Source of the DNA: Deltaproteobacteria bacterium RBG_13_43_22
Lineage (GTDB): Bacteria > Desulfobacterota > RBG-13-43-22
DNA: 64,000 nt
Direction: 5' to 3'
Assembly: GCA_001797675.1 (NCBI GenBank)
Contig: MGQB01000039.1
Location: 1 to 64,000 of the forward strand
The notes beneath the pieces were generated by a model. That model was not told the origin of the DNA. It saw nothing but the letters and a program-made list of their open reading frames with translations, and did not search any database. The first letter of the stretch is position 1. Every line of letters begins with the position of its first letter. The position numbers and the translations under genes are program-made. Of this stretch, positions 24,707 through 34,621 are shown piece by piece.

Positions 24707-25174
24707 ATGACGATGACTCTATGGAGATGGGGATCTCCCCATTTATTGGGAAACACCTTTCAGGAAGTGGAACGCCTGCAAAACGAAATGAATAGCCTGT
24801 GGGAGAGGGTATCCAGAACACCGACCGGTGTAGAACGGGCTCGGATTTTTCCGCCGGTAGTCATCAGTGAAGATGCTGAATATTTTTTCGTCAGGGCCGA
24901 ACTGCCCGGAGTCGAAACCAAGCAGTTGGATCTTTCGGTGGTCAATGATCAACTGATCTTGCGAGGTGAACAAAGGGCCCCCGAAGATGGCGGAAAGGCT
25001 AATTATCATCGGCGGGAAAGAGAAGAAGGCATCTTCCGTCGGGTAATTGCCCTGCCCTTCAGAGTGAATACCGAAAAGGTGGAAGCCCGAATTAAAAACG
25101 GAATGTTAACGATCAAGCTGGCCAAGGCTGAGGAAGTCAAACCCAAACCGATTCAGATCGAAGTGGGGCAGTAA
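24707..25174 (+). CDS. Small heat shock protein, Hsp20/alpha-crystallin family
   Basis: 155 residues. Residues about 45-145 form the alpha-crystallin domain: FPPVVISEDAEYFFVRAELPGV, LSVVNDQLILRGE, FRRVIALPFRVNTEKVEA and the A-x-x-x-N-G-(M/V)-L motif as ARIKNGMLTIKL. The C-terminal KPKPIQIEV carries an I-x-I type anchor for oligomers. An ATP-independent holdase for unfolded protein. ATG 24707 follows AGAGGAG. The next gene, 23 bases on, is a second Hsp20, so they form one operon. Confidence 0.93.
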   Translation: MTMTLWRWGSPHLLGNTFQEVERLQNEMNSLWERVSRTPTGVERARIFPPVVISEDAEYFFVRAELPGVETKQLDLSVVNDQLILRGEQRAPEDGGKANYHRREREEGIFRRVIALPFRVNTEKVEARIKNGMLTIKLAKAEEVKPKPIQIEVGQ

Positions 25175-25197
25175 GTTTTTTTTGTGAGGTGAAGACC

Positions 25198-25599
25198 ATG
25201 AATGAAAAAGAAAAGCAATTTAGAGACAAACAGGAATTAAAAGGGACGGGGGAGCCGACAAAAACCGGCTTGACCTTTATCCCGGCTGTGGATATTTATG
25301 AAAACGAAGAAGCCCTGACCATGATAGCCGAATTGCCGGGTGTTGATCAGGAGGGGTTACACATAGATCTTAAGGACAACCAGATATCCATCTTGGGGGA
25401 AGTGGGTGAACTGACCGGTCCCCAGGAAAGGATTCTGCTGAAGGAGTTTGAAACAGGACGATATTACCGGCAGTTCAGTCTGTCGGATGTGATCGATCAA
25501 AACAGGATAAGCGCCCACCTTGGGAATGGGGTTCTTAAGGTGGTCTTGCCTAAGATTGAAAAGGCCAAGCCTCGAAGGATTGAGGTTTCGGTGGAATAG
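25198..25599 (+). CDS. Small heat shock protein, Hsp20/alpha-crystallin family (second copy)
   Basis: 133 residues. The alpha-crystallin domain has FIPAVDIYENEEALTMIAELPGV, YYRQFSLSDVIDQNRISAHL and GNGVLKVVLPK, with a C-terminal RRIEVSV anchor. It differs clearly from the first copy, so this is the class A/class B pair often seen in anaerobes rather than a recent duplication. ATG 25198 is preferred over GTG 25189 because GAGGTG lies at good distance before it. Confidence 0.92.
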   Translation: MNEKEKQFRDKQELKGTGEPTKTGLTFIPAVDIYENEEALTMIAELPGVDQEGLHIDLKDNQISILGEVGELTGPQERILLKEFETGRYYRQFSLSDVIDQNRISAHLGNGVLKVVLPKIEKAKPRRIEVSVE

Positions 25600-25769
25600 G
25601 AAAGGCGCGTGCTTTGCTTGAGGAGCTTTTGCGATGCGAACTTGAGGAGCACTTCGTTTGAGGCCTAAGGCAAGATAGATTCTGAGTATTTAACCTCAAA
25701 TCCGCCATCGGCGGATGATCCTTGAGTCCGTTCTGACGGACGATCCTTGAGCGAAGCGCTCTTCAAACA
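25600..25769. repeat. CTTGAGGAGC-module repeat region with hairpins
   Basis: Modules in one orientation at about 25606-25660 (TTGCTTGAGGAGC, TTGCGATGCGAACTTGAGGAGC, TTCGTTTGAGG) and in the other at 25690-25765, where the hairpins TCCGCC-ATC-GGCGGA and GTCCGT-TCTG-ACGGAC are each followed by a GATCCTTGAG word. The TTCGCATCGC word recurs at about 31047. Confidence 0.65.
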
Positions 25770-26006
25770 TCATTTTCTAACGGGGGCAGGCTTGGGTGCC
25801 GAAGCAGAAGGTGCCGGGCCTGCATTTTTTTTGGGGACCAGGCTTTTCAGATATTGTCTCATCTTTTGGTCGGCTTCAACGATCTCCTCCGTCGACGAAC
25901 CCGAGATCGTATACGAATATCCTTTTCTAATGTCATGGGAAAGCCGGATCTGAAGGCTGGTGGTCAATAAGAGGGCGAACAGTATTAAAATTAGCTTGTT
26001 TTTCAT
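25770..26006 (-). CDS. Small exported protein of unknown function
   Basis: 78 residues from ATG 26006 (AAGGGAGGACC site). A signal sequence MKNKLILILFALLLTTS is followed by a short mature part with SHDIRKGYSYTISGSSTEEI and a Pro/Ala-rich end (KNAGPAPSASAPKPAPVRK). No lipobox cysteine. I do not recognise a family. It lies downstream of nothing obvious and reads toward the Hsp20 pair. Confidence 0.55.
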   Translation of the reverse strand: MKNKLILILFALLLTTSLQIRLSHDIRKGYSYTISGSSTEEIVEADQKMRQYLKSLVPKKNAGPAPSASAPKPAPVRK

Positions 26007-26035
26007 TGCTTGGTCCTCCCTTGTAAAATCAAGAA

Positions 26036-26106
26036 AGCTCAAAGCTGAAAGCTGAAAGTTCAAAGTAACCCCTTTCCCTTTGAGCTTTGAACCTTGAGCT
26101 TTCAGC
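26036..26106. repeat. Inverted pair of AAGCTCAAAGCTGAAAG words
   Basis: 26036-26066 carries the words in one orientation and 26078-26106 in the other, so the stretch can fold into a long hairpin between two genes read in the same direction. The TGA stop of the MetE-like gene lies inside the second block. Confidence 0.6.
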
Positions 26107-27184
26107 TGAGATCAAATCTTTCCCTTGCCCGCAGACTTACTTCAGCCAACAAAGCCAAGAGCCGCCCGGCTGTCTGTTCGGAAAGGGTTCCCATACCACA
26201 GGCCGGGGTGAGCAGGGCTTGGGTGTATAACCGTTCCGGGGATATCCCCTTGTTGATAAGGGTTTGAAAGTGAGCGGCCAATTGATCCAGCAAGGCGAGG
26301 GCTGTTTCTTGACCGGTGAACCCGGCAGTAGGGACCAGGCCCCAGGCCACGGCCTTTCCTTTTTCCAGGAATTTTTTGATCTCGTTGGGATAAAGTAAAA
26401 AAGAATGGCCAAAATTAAAGGCATCTAAATTAATGATATCCAGATCCAGGGAAAGGAGTAAGGACCAATCGGTATTGCCGCAACAATGAAGCCCGATCAA
26501 GCTGCCGACCTGCTCTCGAATGTGCTGTATGGTTTCTTCTAAAATTTTTATTACTTCATCCCTGGACAAGGGGGTAAAGGCCGAACCATAACCGGAAAGG
26601 GAGGGTTCATCCAAAAAAATGATTGATTTCCGATCAAAGTCCTCAAATTTTTTTGCCTGATAAACAGCCTGTAAGGCCAACCCCTTGACTACCGTATCCA
26701 TCAATTCCGGATCATGAATCAGAAACCGGTCGGAGGGCAGTTTGACACTCAAACCCAGGGTAATAGGGCCTACTATCTGCCCTTTGACATAGCGGACTGA
26801 GGGAGGAAGGGAAGGGAGGATCTGCAACAGCCGGAAAAAACCGGCGGCAAAATCCGGAAGAAGTGAAAAAAAAGAAAAATCGGAGGCCAGAAACTTTTCG
26901 TAAAAAAGGAGCAGGGTTTCCGCCCGGTTACAGTTTGGATCGTAAAATAGATTTTTCTGCGCCAGATCGGGTTGGAGACAGGGCAGGGGAGGACTATACT
27001 GGAGGACCATATCTTCCCGCGGGTCTTTTTGAACCAATTGGGGCCAAAAGGGGATCAAAGATTCATGGGACAGGATTTCCTGACAGGCCTGATCCGCGGA
27101 AAGAAAAGGGACGCTGCCGATACCGGTGGCGCTGAAGGGAGCAAGGTCTTTCCATTGAGTGTGTTTTGGTGCTGTTGTTTGCAT
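26102..27184 (-). CDS. Core MetE-like protein (cobalamin-independent methionine synthase C-terminal domain)
   Basis: 360 residues forming one MetE catalytic-type barrel: IGSVPF near the N-terminus, VKGQIVGPITLGLS, FLDEPSLSGYG, the zinc motif LHCCGNTDW (His-x-Cys) and the last zinc cysteine in LTPACGMGTLS. It lacks the N-terminal half of classical MetE, as in archaeal and anaerobe core MetE proteins, which take methyl groups from a corrinoid rather than from folate. The residues after RARERFD are LS followed by a TGA contributed by the word repeat. No clear ribosome site precedes ATG 27184. Confidence 0.8.
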   Translation of the reverse strand: MQTTAPKHTQWKDLAPFSATGIGSVPFLSADQACQEILSHESLIPFWPQLVQKDPREDMVLQYSPPLPCLQPDLAQKNLFYDPNCNRAETLLLFYEKFLASDFSFFSLLPDFAAGFFRLLQILPSLPPSVRYVKGQIVGPITLGLSVKLPSDRFLIHDPELMDTVVKGLALQAVYQAKKFEDFDRKSIIFLDEPSLSGYGSAFTPLSRDEVIKILEETIQHIREQVGSLIGLHCCGNTDWSLLLSLDLDIINLDAFNFGHSFLLYPNEIKKFLEKGKAVAWGLVPTAGFTGQETALALLDQLAAHFQTLINKGISPERLYTQALLTPACGMGTLSEQTAGRLLALLAEVSLRARERFDLS

Positions 27185-27291
27185 GTTGTGGTTACGGGTT
27201 ACGAGTTACGGGTTAGGAGTTAGGTTCAAAAAAGTTTTTTGGTTCCTGACCCGCAACCCGAAACCCGCAACTCGATTTTTGTTTGATGGGG
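27185..27291. repeat. GTTACGGGTTACGAG word repeats
   Basis: 27188-27222 repeats GGTTACGGGTTACGAGTTACGG-like words and 27248-27275 has the opposite form (CCCGCAACCCGAAACCCGC), giving a foldable inverted pair between efp and the MetE-like gene. Confidence 0.55.
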
Positions 27292-27852
27292 TTATTTCAC
27301 CCTTTCCATATAAGTCCCGGTCCGGGTATCGACTCGAATTCGGTCTCCCTCTGAGATGAACAAGGGGACCTGGATAATAGCCCCTGTTTCCAATGTGGCC
27401 GGTTTATTCCCACCGGTGGCCGTGTCTCCTTTGAATCCGGGTTCGGTCGCGGTTACCGATAATTCCACGAAATTAGGGAGTTCCAATCCCAGTGGTTCTT
27501 TATTGAAGTAAAGAAGCTTGATATTGATATTTTCCTGTAGAAACTGAACTTGTTCCCCTATCTGTTCTTTGGTTAAATAAACCTGGTCATAGGTGACATT
27601 GTCCATAAAGACTAAGGTGTCTCCTTCCCGGTAGAGATACTGCATTTCTTTTTCTTCCATATCCGGACGTCCCACTTTTTCCCCGGAGCGGAAGGTTTGA
27701 TCGGTGACCCTTCCATTGATCATATTTTTAAGTTTTGTTCGAACAAAGGCCCCGCCTTTTCCTGGTTTAACATGTTGGAAGTCAACAATCAGGTAAGGCT
27801 TTCCTTCCAATTCGATTTTAAGTCCTTTTCGGAATTCAGCCGTGGAATACAT
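27292..27852 (-). CDS. efp: Translation elongation factor P
   Basis: 186 residues with the three beta-barrel domains of EF-P, which rescues ribosomes stalled at polyproline. The modifiable tip is HVKPGKGGAF with Lys at position 32. C-terminal signature region: ATGGNKPATLETGAIIQVPLFI and DTRTGTYMERV. A GGAGG lies 13 bases before the ATG. The downstream polyproline-containing proteins in this window (for example LptC with KPPTPPPTV) are the kind of clients expected. Confidence 0.96.
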   Translation of the reverse strand: MYSTAEFRKGLKIELEGKPYLIVDFQHVKPGKGGAFVRTKLKNMINGRVTDQTFRSGEKVGRPDMEEKEMQYLYREGDTLVFMDNVTYDQVYLTKEQIGEQVQFLQENINIKLLYFNKEPLGLELPNFVELSVTATEPGFKGDTATGGNKPATLETGAIIQVPLFISEGDRIRVDTRTGTYMERVK

Positions 27853-27907
27853 GATACGGTTCTATAACCTCCTTAAATAAAGCAAATAAAAATTTCTAAT
27901 ATTTTTG

Positions 27908-28570
27908 TCAGGCCTTACCGTCTTTTAACTGTGAAAGCCAGCCGGATAATGTTGAAAGCACGTTGGAATCGTGAGGGGCATCTTTGGTTATTTCTATTTC
28001 ATCCTTGTTTTTCCCCTGGGATGGGGGTGATGTGGCCTCAAGGGAGACCGGGGAATCCACCTGGCTTTCCGGGTCTTTCTCGAGTGATGGTTCTAAAACG
28101 TTGTTGTCAATTAATTCCTCGAGTTTTTCTTCGGAAGGCAAGGAAGGAACTTGAGGGGCGGCTTTAATCTCAAGACCTTCTTCCGGATATTTTGAAAGGA
28201 TCTGGGAGAGCTGTTCGAACCAATCTGCAAGTTTATTTTGTTCAACCGATTGGAACTGTTTGGAGAAGTATTCAAGGATTGGAGCGAGTTGATTCAATTC
28301 CTTGGACACGGCCTTTATCTCCGTCCAAGCCTGGTCTTTTTCTTCCAGATCCAGATAGGCCAGGACCGATCCGAGCCGCAACCCCAGATCTCCCGGGAAA
28401 TAATTCAAGCCCAGACGGCAGAGTTCAAGTGATTGTTCGGGTTTTTTTTGAGCCCTAAAGAATTGAGCGGTAGCCATAATAAGGGGGTAAGAGGGTTCTA
28501 TCTCTATAGAGAGGTTTTTTCCTTTCGGGTTTTCTTTATCTGCGTTGATTAGACCGCGTTCCGGTGACAT
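27908..28570 (-). CDS. TPR-like acidic protein of unknown function
   Basis: 220 residues. The first half has a helical repeat pattern (MATAQFFRAQKKPEQSLELC, then RLGLNYFPGDLGLRLG) like a single TPR pair; the second half is acidic, Pro/Ser-rich and probably disordered. AAAGGAGGAAG precedes the ATG. It overlaps the 3' end of the FtsB-like gene by 35 bases and is followed by efp, so all three may be one transcript. No signal peptide, so it is likely cytoplasmic. Confidence 0.6.
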   Translation of the reverse strand: MSPERGLINADKENPKGKNLSIEIEPSYPLIMATAQFFRAQKKPEQSLELCRLGLNYFPGDLGLRLGSVLAYLDLEEKDQAWTEIKAVSKELNQLAPILEYFSKQFQSVEQNKLADWFEQLSQILSKYPEEGLEIKAAPQVPSLPSEEKLEELIDNNVLEPSLEKDPESQVDSPVSLEATSPPSQGKNKDEIEITKDAPHDSNVLSTLSGWLSQLKDGKA

Positions 28571-28889
28571 TTCCTGCTTCCTCCTTTAGATGGCCTTCGT
28601 CGAGGAAAAAGATGATTTCATCGGGTTTGACTAAACCGAATTCCCTCCGAGCGATTTCTTCCAGATAAACGGGATCATTTTTCAGACGCGAAACTTCTCG
28701 ATACATTTCTTCGTTTTTCCAATTCAGTTTTTGATTGAAGTGGATCAGATTTCCCCTTTTTTGCCCCAATTGTTTAATTTTTCCTACTTCTTGATATCCA
28801 TTAAAAACCAGGAAGATTAAACCGACTCCGAGTAGGATCGGGAAAAACCACAGGGACCAATTTTTTGAACGATTAAGCAAGAAAGTCAC
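28536..28889 (-). CDS. FtsB/DivIC-like septum formation initiator
   Basis: 117 residues. A short basic N-terminus, one membrane helix (LWFFPILLGVGLIFLVFNG), a coiled coil (about 35-75) and the family end motif YLEEIARREFGLVKPDEIIF. FtsB-type proteins form the periplasmic FtsQLB bridge in the divisome. GTG start at 28889 with GGAGAG upstream. It is longer than E. coli FtsB by a hydrophilic tail rich in Glu, Gly and Arg, part of which is encoded in the overlap with the next gene. Confidence 0.85.
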   Translation of the reverse strand: MTFLLNRSKNWSLWFFPILLGVGLIFLVFNGYQEVGKIKQLGQKRGNLIHFNQKLNWKNEEMYREVSRLKNDPVYLEEIARREFGLVKPDEIIFFLDEGHLKEEAGNVTGTRSNQRR

Positions 28890-29358
28890 GCTTAGGTTCT
28901 CTCCAAGGCAAAAAAGTGCCTTATTTTTTCTTTGTCTGAATTCTCAGAAAAGACAGTCCTCTCCTCAGCGGTCCTTGGAATAAGTTGACTTTGATAATAT
29001 CCGGATATTTATTTAAATTCCACCTTTTTATTTATTAAGATAAAACCGGTCTCAGGTCAAGAGGATTTATTGTCCCCCTACGGGTTTGATTAGATAAAGG
29101 AAATGGTCTATAATAAATCATTTTACTACGAAAATAACTTTTGTCCATCCCTACCCCTTCCATCCCCCCTCTGAAGGGGTGAGGGAGGGGGGATTTTCAT
29201 CTTGCGTTGCTGCCCGCCCTTTGCGTGCATAAGGGTTTAATATGAAAATAATTTTTAACCTTAGACCCGCCCCGCTTATCTAAGGAAAGGAAGGGGGATC
29301 GGTGTTTATCGGGGTCCCTTTTGAGAGAATGAAAATTTTTAAAAAGAAAGGAAGATTG
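28890..29358. other. Intergenic region with GC-rich hairpin
   Basis: No gene. About 29150-29195 holds ACCCCTTC...GAAGGGGT and ATCCCCCCT...AGGGAGGGGGGAT, whose arms overlap in order so that two alternative folds compete. A related C-run/G-run hairpin is at 40515-40563. The rest is AT-rich and should contain divergent promoters for the FtsB-like and DUF3047 genes. Confidence 0.5.
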
Positions 29359-30033
29359 ATGAAAAAAGGTTTTTGGATCGGACTTTCTATCCTCTTCGGG
29401 CTTTTGATTGTTTTGAGTTCTGTCGCTCAGGAGGGGGTGTTGTGGGTTGACAAATTTTCTGAAGGAAAAGTGGTAAACGACGTTCCGGCGGGCTGGAAAT
29501 TGGAGAAAAAGACCGGTGACCCGGAATTAAAAGTTCAACAATCCGGAGGAGACTCGTTTGTCCGTTTCCGTTCCGATAACTCATCCTTTGGCTTAAAGAA
29601 AGAGATGGATTTCGACATCAAAGACTACCCCTATCTGAACTGGAGATGGAAGGTAACCCGCCTGCCGGAAAAGGGAGATTTCTTAAAAAAAGATACCGAC
29701 GACCAGGCGGCCCAAGTCTATGTCCTTTTCCCTCGATTTCCGGCTAAATTGAATACGGAAATTGTCGGATATCTCTGGGAAAGCAATCCTAAGAACAAAG
29801 GAAGAGAAGGGGAAAGTCCGGCCTGGTCCAAGTCCAAGGTCATTGTTCTTCAGGCCGGTCCTGAGAAGTTGAATCAGTGGGTGCAGGAAAAAAGGAACGT
29901 TTATGAAGATTACAAAAAACTCTTCAAGAAAGAGCCGCCAAAATCGGGAGGGATCGCCTTATATATCAATACGCAGCATACTCAGGGCAAGGCCGAGTCT
30001 TATTTCGGTCCTATTTATTTTTCAAAAAATTAA
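29359..30033 (+). CDS. DUF3047 family exported protein
   Basis: 224 residues from ATG 29359 (AAGGAAG site). Signal peptide MKKGFWIGLSILFGLLIVLSS. The mature protein matches DUF3047 in LNWRWKV, DDQAAQVYVLFP, IVGYLWES, VIVLQAG and NVYEDYKKLF, ending GIALYINTQHT. The fold is probably a jelly-roll beta sandwich in the periplasm. Its biochemical role is unknown. Confidence 0.8.
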   Translation: MKKGFWIGLSILFGLLIVLSSVAQEGVLWVDKFSEGKVVNDVPAGWKLEKKTGDPELKVQQSGGDSFVRFRSDNSSFGLKKEMDFDIKDYPYLNWRWKVTRLPEKGDFLKKDTDDQAAQVYVLFPRFPAKLNTEIVGYLWESNPKNKGREGESPAWSKSKVIVLQAGPEKLNQWVQEKRNVYEDYKKLFKKEPPKSGGIALYINTQHTQGKAESYFGPIYFSKN

Positions 30034-30143
30034 TAAGAAAATAAGGGTTCGAGGATTCTTGGATTCGAGGGTTCGAGTGGATGTTCTTTCAATTATCCAA
30101 GCCTTTCACTGGAATCCTTTAATCCCGGACCCCTTCAATCCTC

Positions 30144-30956
30144 CTATAGACGACTTTGTCTTATCACTTCATCGACAATCCGGTTGAAGGCCTGGACTAC
30201 GGCCGAACCTTCATGCCCTTTGAAATATGGCCGGCCGGCATCGGCCTCTGAAACCAGATTCGGATCTAAAGGGATCTTCCCCAGGAAGGGGACTCCCCAT
30301 TCCCGGGCCAGAGCCTCTCCCCCGCCTTGTTTGAAAAGATCAATTTCCTGCCGGCAATGGGGGCAGATCAGACCGCTCATGTTCTCAATCACCCCGACAA
30401 TGACCAGGGAGACTTTGTCTAAAAACTGCAAGGACCGTCGAACATCCTGGATGGCCACCTGCTGAGGGGTGGTGACCACGATGGCTCTGACATCGGGAAT
30501 CAACTGGGCTATGGATAGGGATTCGTCTCCGGTCCCTGGAGGGGCGTCGATAACCAAAAAATCCAAAGGACCCCAAAAGACGTCTCCCAGAAGTTGACGT
30601 ATCGCCCCTCCTTTACGAGGACCCCGCCAAATAACCGCCGTTTCCTGATCATCCAGGATGGAAGCCATGGACACGGCCCTCAAGTTTTCATTGTAGGTCA
30701 AGGGTTTGAGCAGACCACCCTCCGCCGCAATCTTTTGGCCGGAAAGGCCCATCATCTTGGGGATGCTGGGTCCATGAAGATCGATATCCAAAAGGCCGGT
30801 TAAAAATCCCCGTTCTGATAAGGCAACACTTAAGTGAACGGCCACGGTGCTCTTTCCAACCCCTCCTTTTCCACTCAATACCAGAAACTTGTTTTTGATA
30901 AGGGCCATCGTGTCTCTTATCTTGGCCTTTTTTGCGATCTGGTCCGGGAATTCCAA
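30144..30956 (-). CDS. Mrp/NBP35-type P-loop ATPase (Fe-S cluster carrier family)
   Basis: 270 residues. Deviant Walker A LSGKGGVGKSTVAV, switch region DIDLHGPSIPKMMG, VIDAPPGTGDE, and the C-terminal pair NMSGLICPHC whose CxxC would bridge a 4Fe-4S cluster between two monomers. It would deliver Fe-S clusters to apo-proteins, fitting a genome rich in Fe-S enzymes. The start is TTG 30956 with AGGAGG just upstream. It lacks the Cys-rich N-terminal extension of many anaerobe homologues. Confidence 0.92.
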   Translation of the reverse strand: MEFPDQIAKKAKIRDTMALIKNKFLVLSGKGGVGKSTVAVHLSVALSERGFLTGLLDIDLHGPSIPKMMGLSGQKIAAEGGLLKPLTYNENLRAVSMASILDDQETAVIWRGPRKGGAIRQLLGDVFWGPLDFLVIDAPPGTGDESLSIAQLIPDVRAIVVTTPQQVAIQDVRRSLQFLDKVSLVIVGVIENMSGLICPHCRQEIDLFKQGGGEALAREWGVPFLGKIPLDPNLVSEADAGRPYFKGHEGSAVVQAFNRIVDEVIRQSRL

Positions 30957-31013
30957 GGTTCCTCCTATTAAAAGGACCGCTGCGCTTCAGGCAAAAACAA
31001 AACCAGGGCATGC

Positions 31014-31110
31014 CTCAAATCCCGCGAAAGCGGGATGTTCCTCAAGTTCGCATCGCCAACGCTCCTTAAGCAATAGCGCTCCTCAAGTCCCCCTGAGGGG
31101 ACGCTCCTCA
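31014..31110. repeat. CTTGAGGAGC-module repeat running into the larE 3' end
   Basis: CCTCAAAT then ATCCCGC-GAAA-GCGGGAT (31019-31036), then CTCAAG-TTCGCATCGC, CTTAAG-CAATAG, CTCAAG and TCCCC-CTGA-GGGGA, each separated by a CGCTCC word. The last units form the C-terminal codons and stop of larE. Confidence 0.7.
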
Positions 31111-31934
31111 GGCAAGACAATCCTTTTCTGCTTTTTCAGCCCTTCATCCATACTGCCGGACCGGAATCCTTTTAGGTCAAGGGTAATATAGGTGAAACCC
31201 AGGGCCGAAAGACGGGAGAGTAGATCATTTTTCCTTTGCCGGTCGAAAATACGATGAAATTCTTTTTCCGGGATTTCGATTCGAACCAGAGAGTTATGGA
31301 CCCGGAGCCTGCATTCACCAAAACCCATTTGGTGAAGGACTTCCTCTCCTCGGGCCAGACGTTTAAGCAATGGGAGGGTAATCGGCTGTCCATAGGCGAC
31401 TCGGGTGGCCATACAGGGAGAAGAGGGCTGATTCCAGGTGGGCAGACCAAAACCTCGACTGACCTCACGAATTTCCGTTTTAGTCCAATTAAATAAGGCA
31501 AAGGGACTGATGACCTTGGCTTCCATCGAAGCTCGGATCCCCGGACGATGGGTCTTGAGGTCATCGGCATTGGTCCCATCAAGGAGGAATTGAATTCCCA
31601 TTTGATTCAAAAAAGGGCGAGCCTGGGTAAGTCGAGATTTTTTGCAATAATAACAACGAGATGGTGTATTTTTTTTGAATCTAAGGTCAAGGTATTCTTT
31701 GGTTTTCAGCCAATACAGACGGGCTTTTAAAAAACCCCCTAATTTTTCAATTCTGTCCCGTTCCCTGGCCGTTAACAATGGAGAGACAAAAGAAAAGGCC
31801 AAAGGGGGATCGGACCAGGCTTCCCGGGCCAGGTAAAGAAGCAAGGTGCTGTCCACACCTCCGGAGAAGGCCACTGCACCGGGTTGAAACTGTTTGAGAG
31901 TGTTGATTAGTTTTTTGGTTTTAGAGGAGGGCAT
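31083..31934 (-). CDS. larE: ATP-dependent sacrificial sulfur transferase, LarE-like
   Basis: LarE donates its cysteine sulfur to build the nickel-pincer cofactor of lactate racemase-type enzymes. The PP-loop is FSGGVDSTLLLYLA; then CYYCKKSRL, LDGTNADDLKTHRPG and SPCMATRVAYG, whose Cys is the sacrificial residue position. 283 residues. No larA, larB or larC is in the window. The C-terminal residues EERPLRGT and the TGA come from the CTTGAGGAGC repeat, so the native end has been overwritten. The other family feature CYYC could bind Fe-S in homologues. Confidence 0.88.
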   Translation of the reverse strand: MPSSKTKKLINTLKQFQPGAVAFSGGVDSTLLLYLAREAWSDPPLAFSFVSPLLTARERDRIEKLGGFLKARLYWLKTKEYLDLRFKKNTPSRCYYCKKSRLTQARPFLNQMGIQFLLDGTNADDLKTHRPGIRASMEAKVISPFALFNWTKTEIREVSRGFGLPTWNQPSSPCMATRVAYGQPITLPLLKRLARGEEVLHQMGFGECRLRVHNSLVRIEIPEKEFHRIFDRQRKNDLLSRLSALGFTYITLDLKGFRSGSMDEGLKKQKRIVLPEERPLRGT

Positions 31935-32152
31935 GTATTCTTTCTGGATACTGGATGCCGGATACTGGATAAAACAAAAAAAACGATATTGGATTCTGGA
32001 TTCTGGAATTTAGGAATTGAAGGTACTTATTTGAATTAAAGAATCAGGAATTTGTAATCCCCCGATTCCTTAATTCCTAAATTTTAAATTCAATTCCTCA
32101 ATCCCTCAATTTAAGTCTCCAGCATCCAGTATCCAGTATCGGTATTAATTAA
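31935..32152. repeat. 218-bp region able to fold into one long hairpin
   Basis: 31940-31970 holds CTGGATACTGGATGCCGGATACTGG and 32106-32142 holds CTCCAGCATCCAGTATCCAGTATC, nearly complementary. Inside, GGAATTTAGGAATTGAA (about 32005) faces CAATTCCT...CCTAAATTTT (about 32070-32100). The whole space between larE and the CBS gene is made of nested word repeats. Confidence 0.6.
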
Positions 32153-32752
32153 TTATTCAATAGAAGAGACGACCCGATGACCTTTCTTTTCCAGAGCCTG
32201 GATAATCGGGGCCAATGGACACCGTTTTAAGCGAAACAGATAGGTCTTTTTAAGCCCTTTGCCCATCATTCCTACACTGATGATTTGACCGCCTTTTTGC
32301 TGGATGACACCCGAAGCTTCCTCGAAGGCTTTTGGCCGGCCGGCCAGTTGGATATCCAGGCGGGAACTGGCTTCTAAGACCCCCATTAACTGGATAAAGG
32401 CTGCTAGAATATCAGGGGTGGTTAATATTCCTACCAATTTTCCTTTGTCAACGACCGGAAGCCCTCCAATTTTATATCGGTAGATTAACCGGGCGGCCTC
32501 TTCGAGGGATTCTTCCGGGCCGATGGTGACCGGATTTTTTATCATGACCTGGTCAAGAGTCATTTCTTCCATCAAGGAGGGAACCATGACCTGCCGAAGG
32601 TCACTTTCGGTAATCAGTCCCATCAGGATTTTGTCTTCTACTACGGGAAGATGCCGGATGGAATGTTTTTTCATCAAGCTAACGGCTTCCAGGATGTGGT
32701 CATCCTTGGAAATGGTCACTACCTTCTTGATCATCCAATTTTTAACTCGCAT
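32153..32752 (-). CDS. CBS-domain pair with C-terminal ACT-like domain (AcuB-like)
   Basis: 199 residues. Two CBS motifs (VKNWMIKKVVTISKDDHILEA... and LDQVMIKNPVTIGPEESLEEA...) fold into a Bateman module that binds adenine nucleotides. Residues about 130-199 (DIQLAGRPKAFEEASGVIQQKGG... ) resemble an ACT domain. The layout matches AcuB-like regulators. ATG follows AAGGAGG. It is divergent from pyrG; its target is unknown. Confidence 0.83.
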   Translation of the reverse strand: MRVKNWMIKKVVTISKDDHILEAVSLMKKHSIRHLPVVEDKILMGLITESDLRQVMVPSLMEEMTLDQVMIKNPVTIGPEESLEEAARLIYRYKIGGLPVVDKGKLVGILTTPDILAAFIQLMGVLEASSRLDIQLAGRPKAFEEASGVIQQKGGQIISVGMMGKGLKKTYLFRLKRCPLAPIIQALEKKGHRVVSSIE

Positions 32753-32932
32753 CGGCCCTCCTTGGACATATTGGGGTTCAAAGATTTATCTGGAAATCAG
32801 GCCTTAGGTTTAGAGTAAAGGTTTTTTAAGCCGTTATTGCCTATTGCCTAATCTATAATAATCGCTTTTGTTTTTTTTTTCAAGGGAAAGCGAGAAGGGC
32901 CGTCAGCCGGGTTGACATTTTTATTCTTTTAG

Positions 32933-34606
<1,674 letters not shown>

Positions 34607-34621
34607 ACAGGCAGAATCCTA

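Noticed and set aside
30040-30090. GGGTTCGAG-type words that look like a tRNA T-loop
   Set aside because: Repeated several times without acceptor or anticodon stems; they belong to the word repeats.
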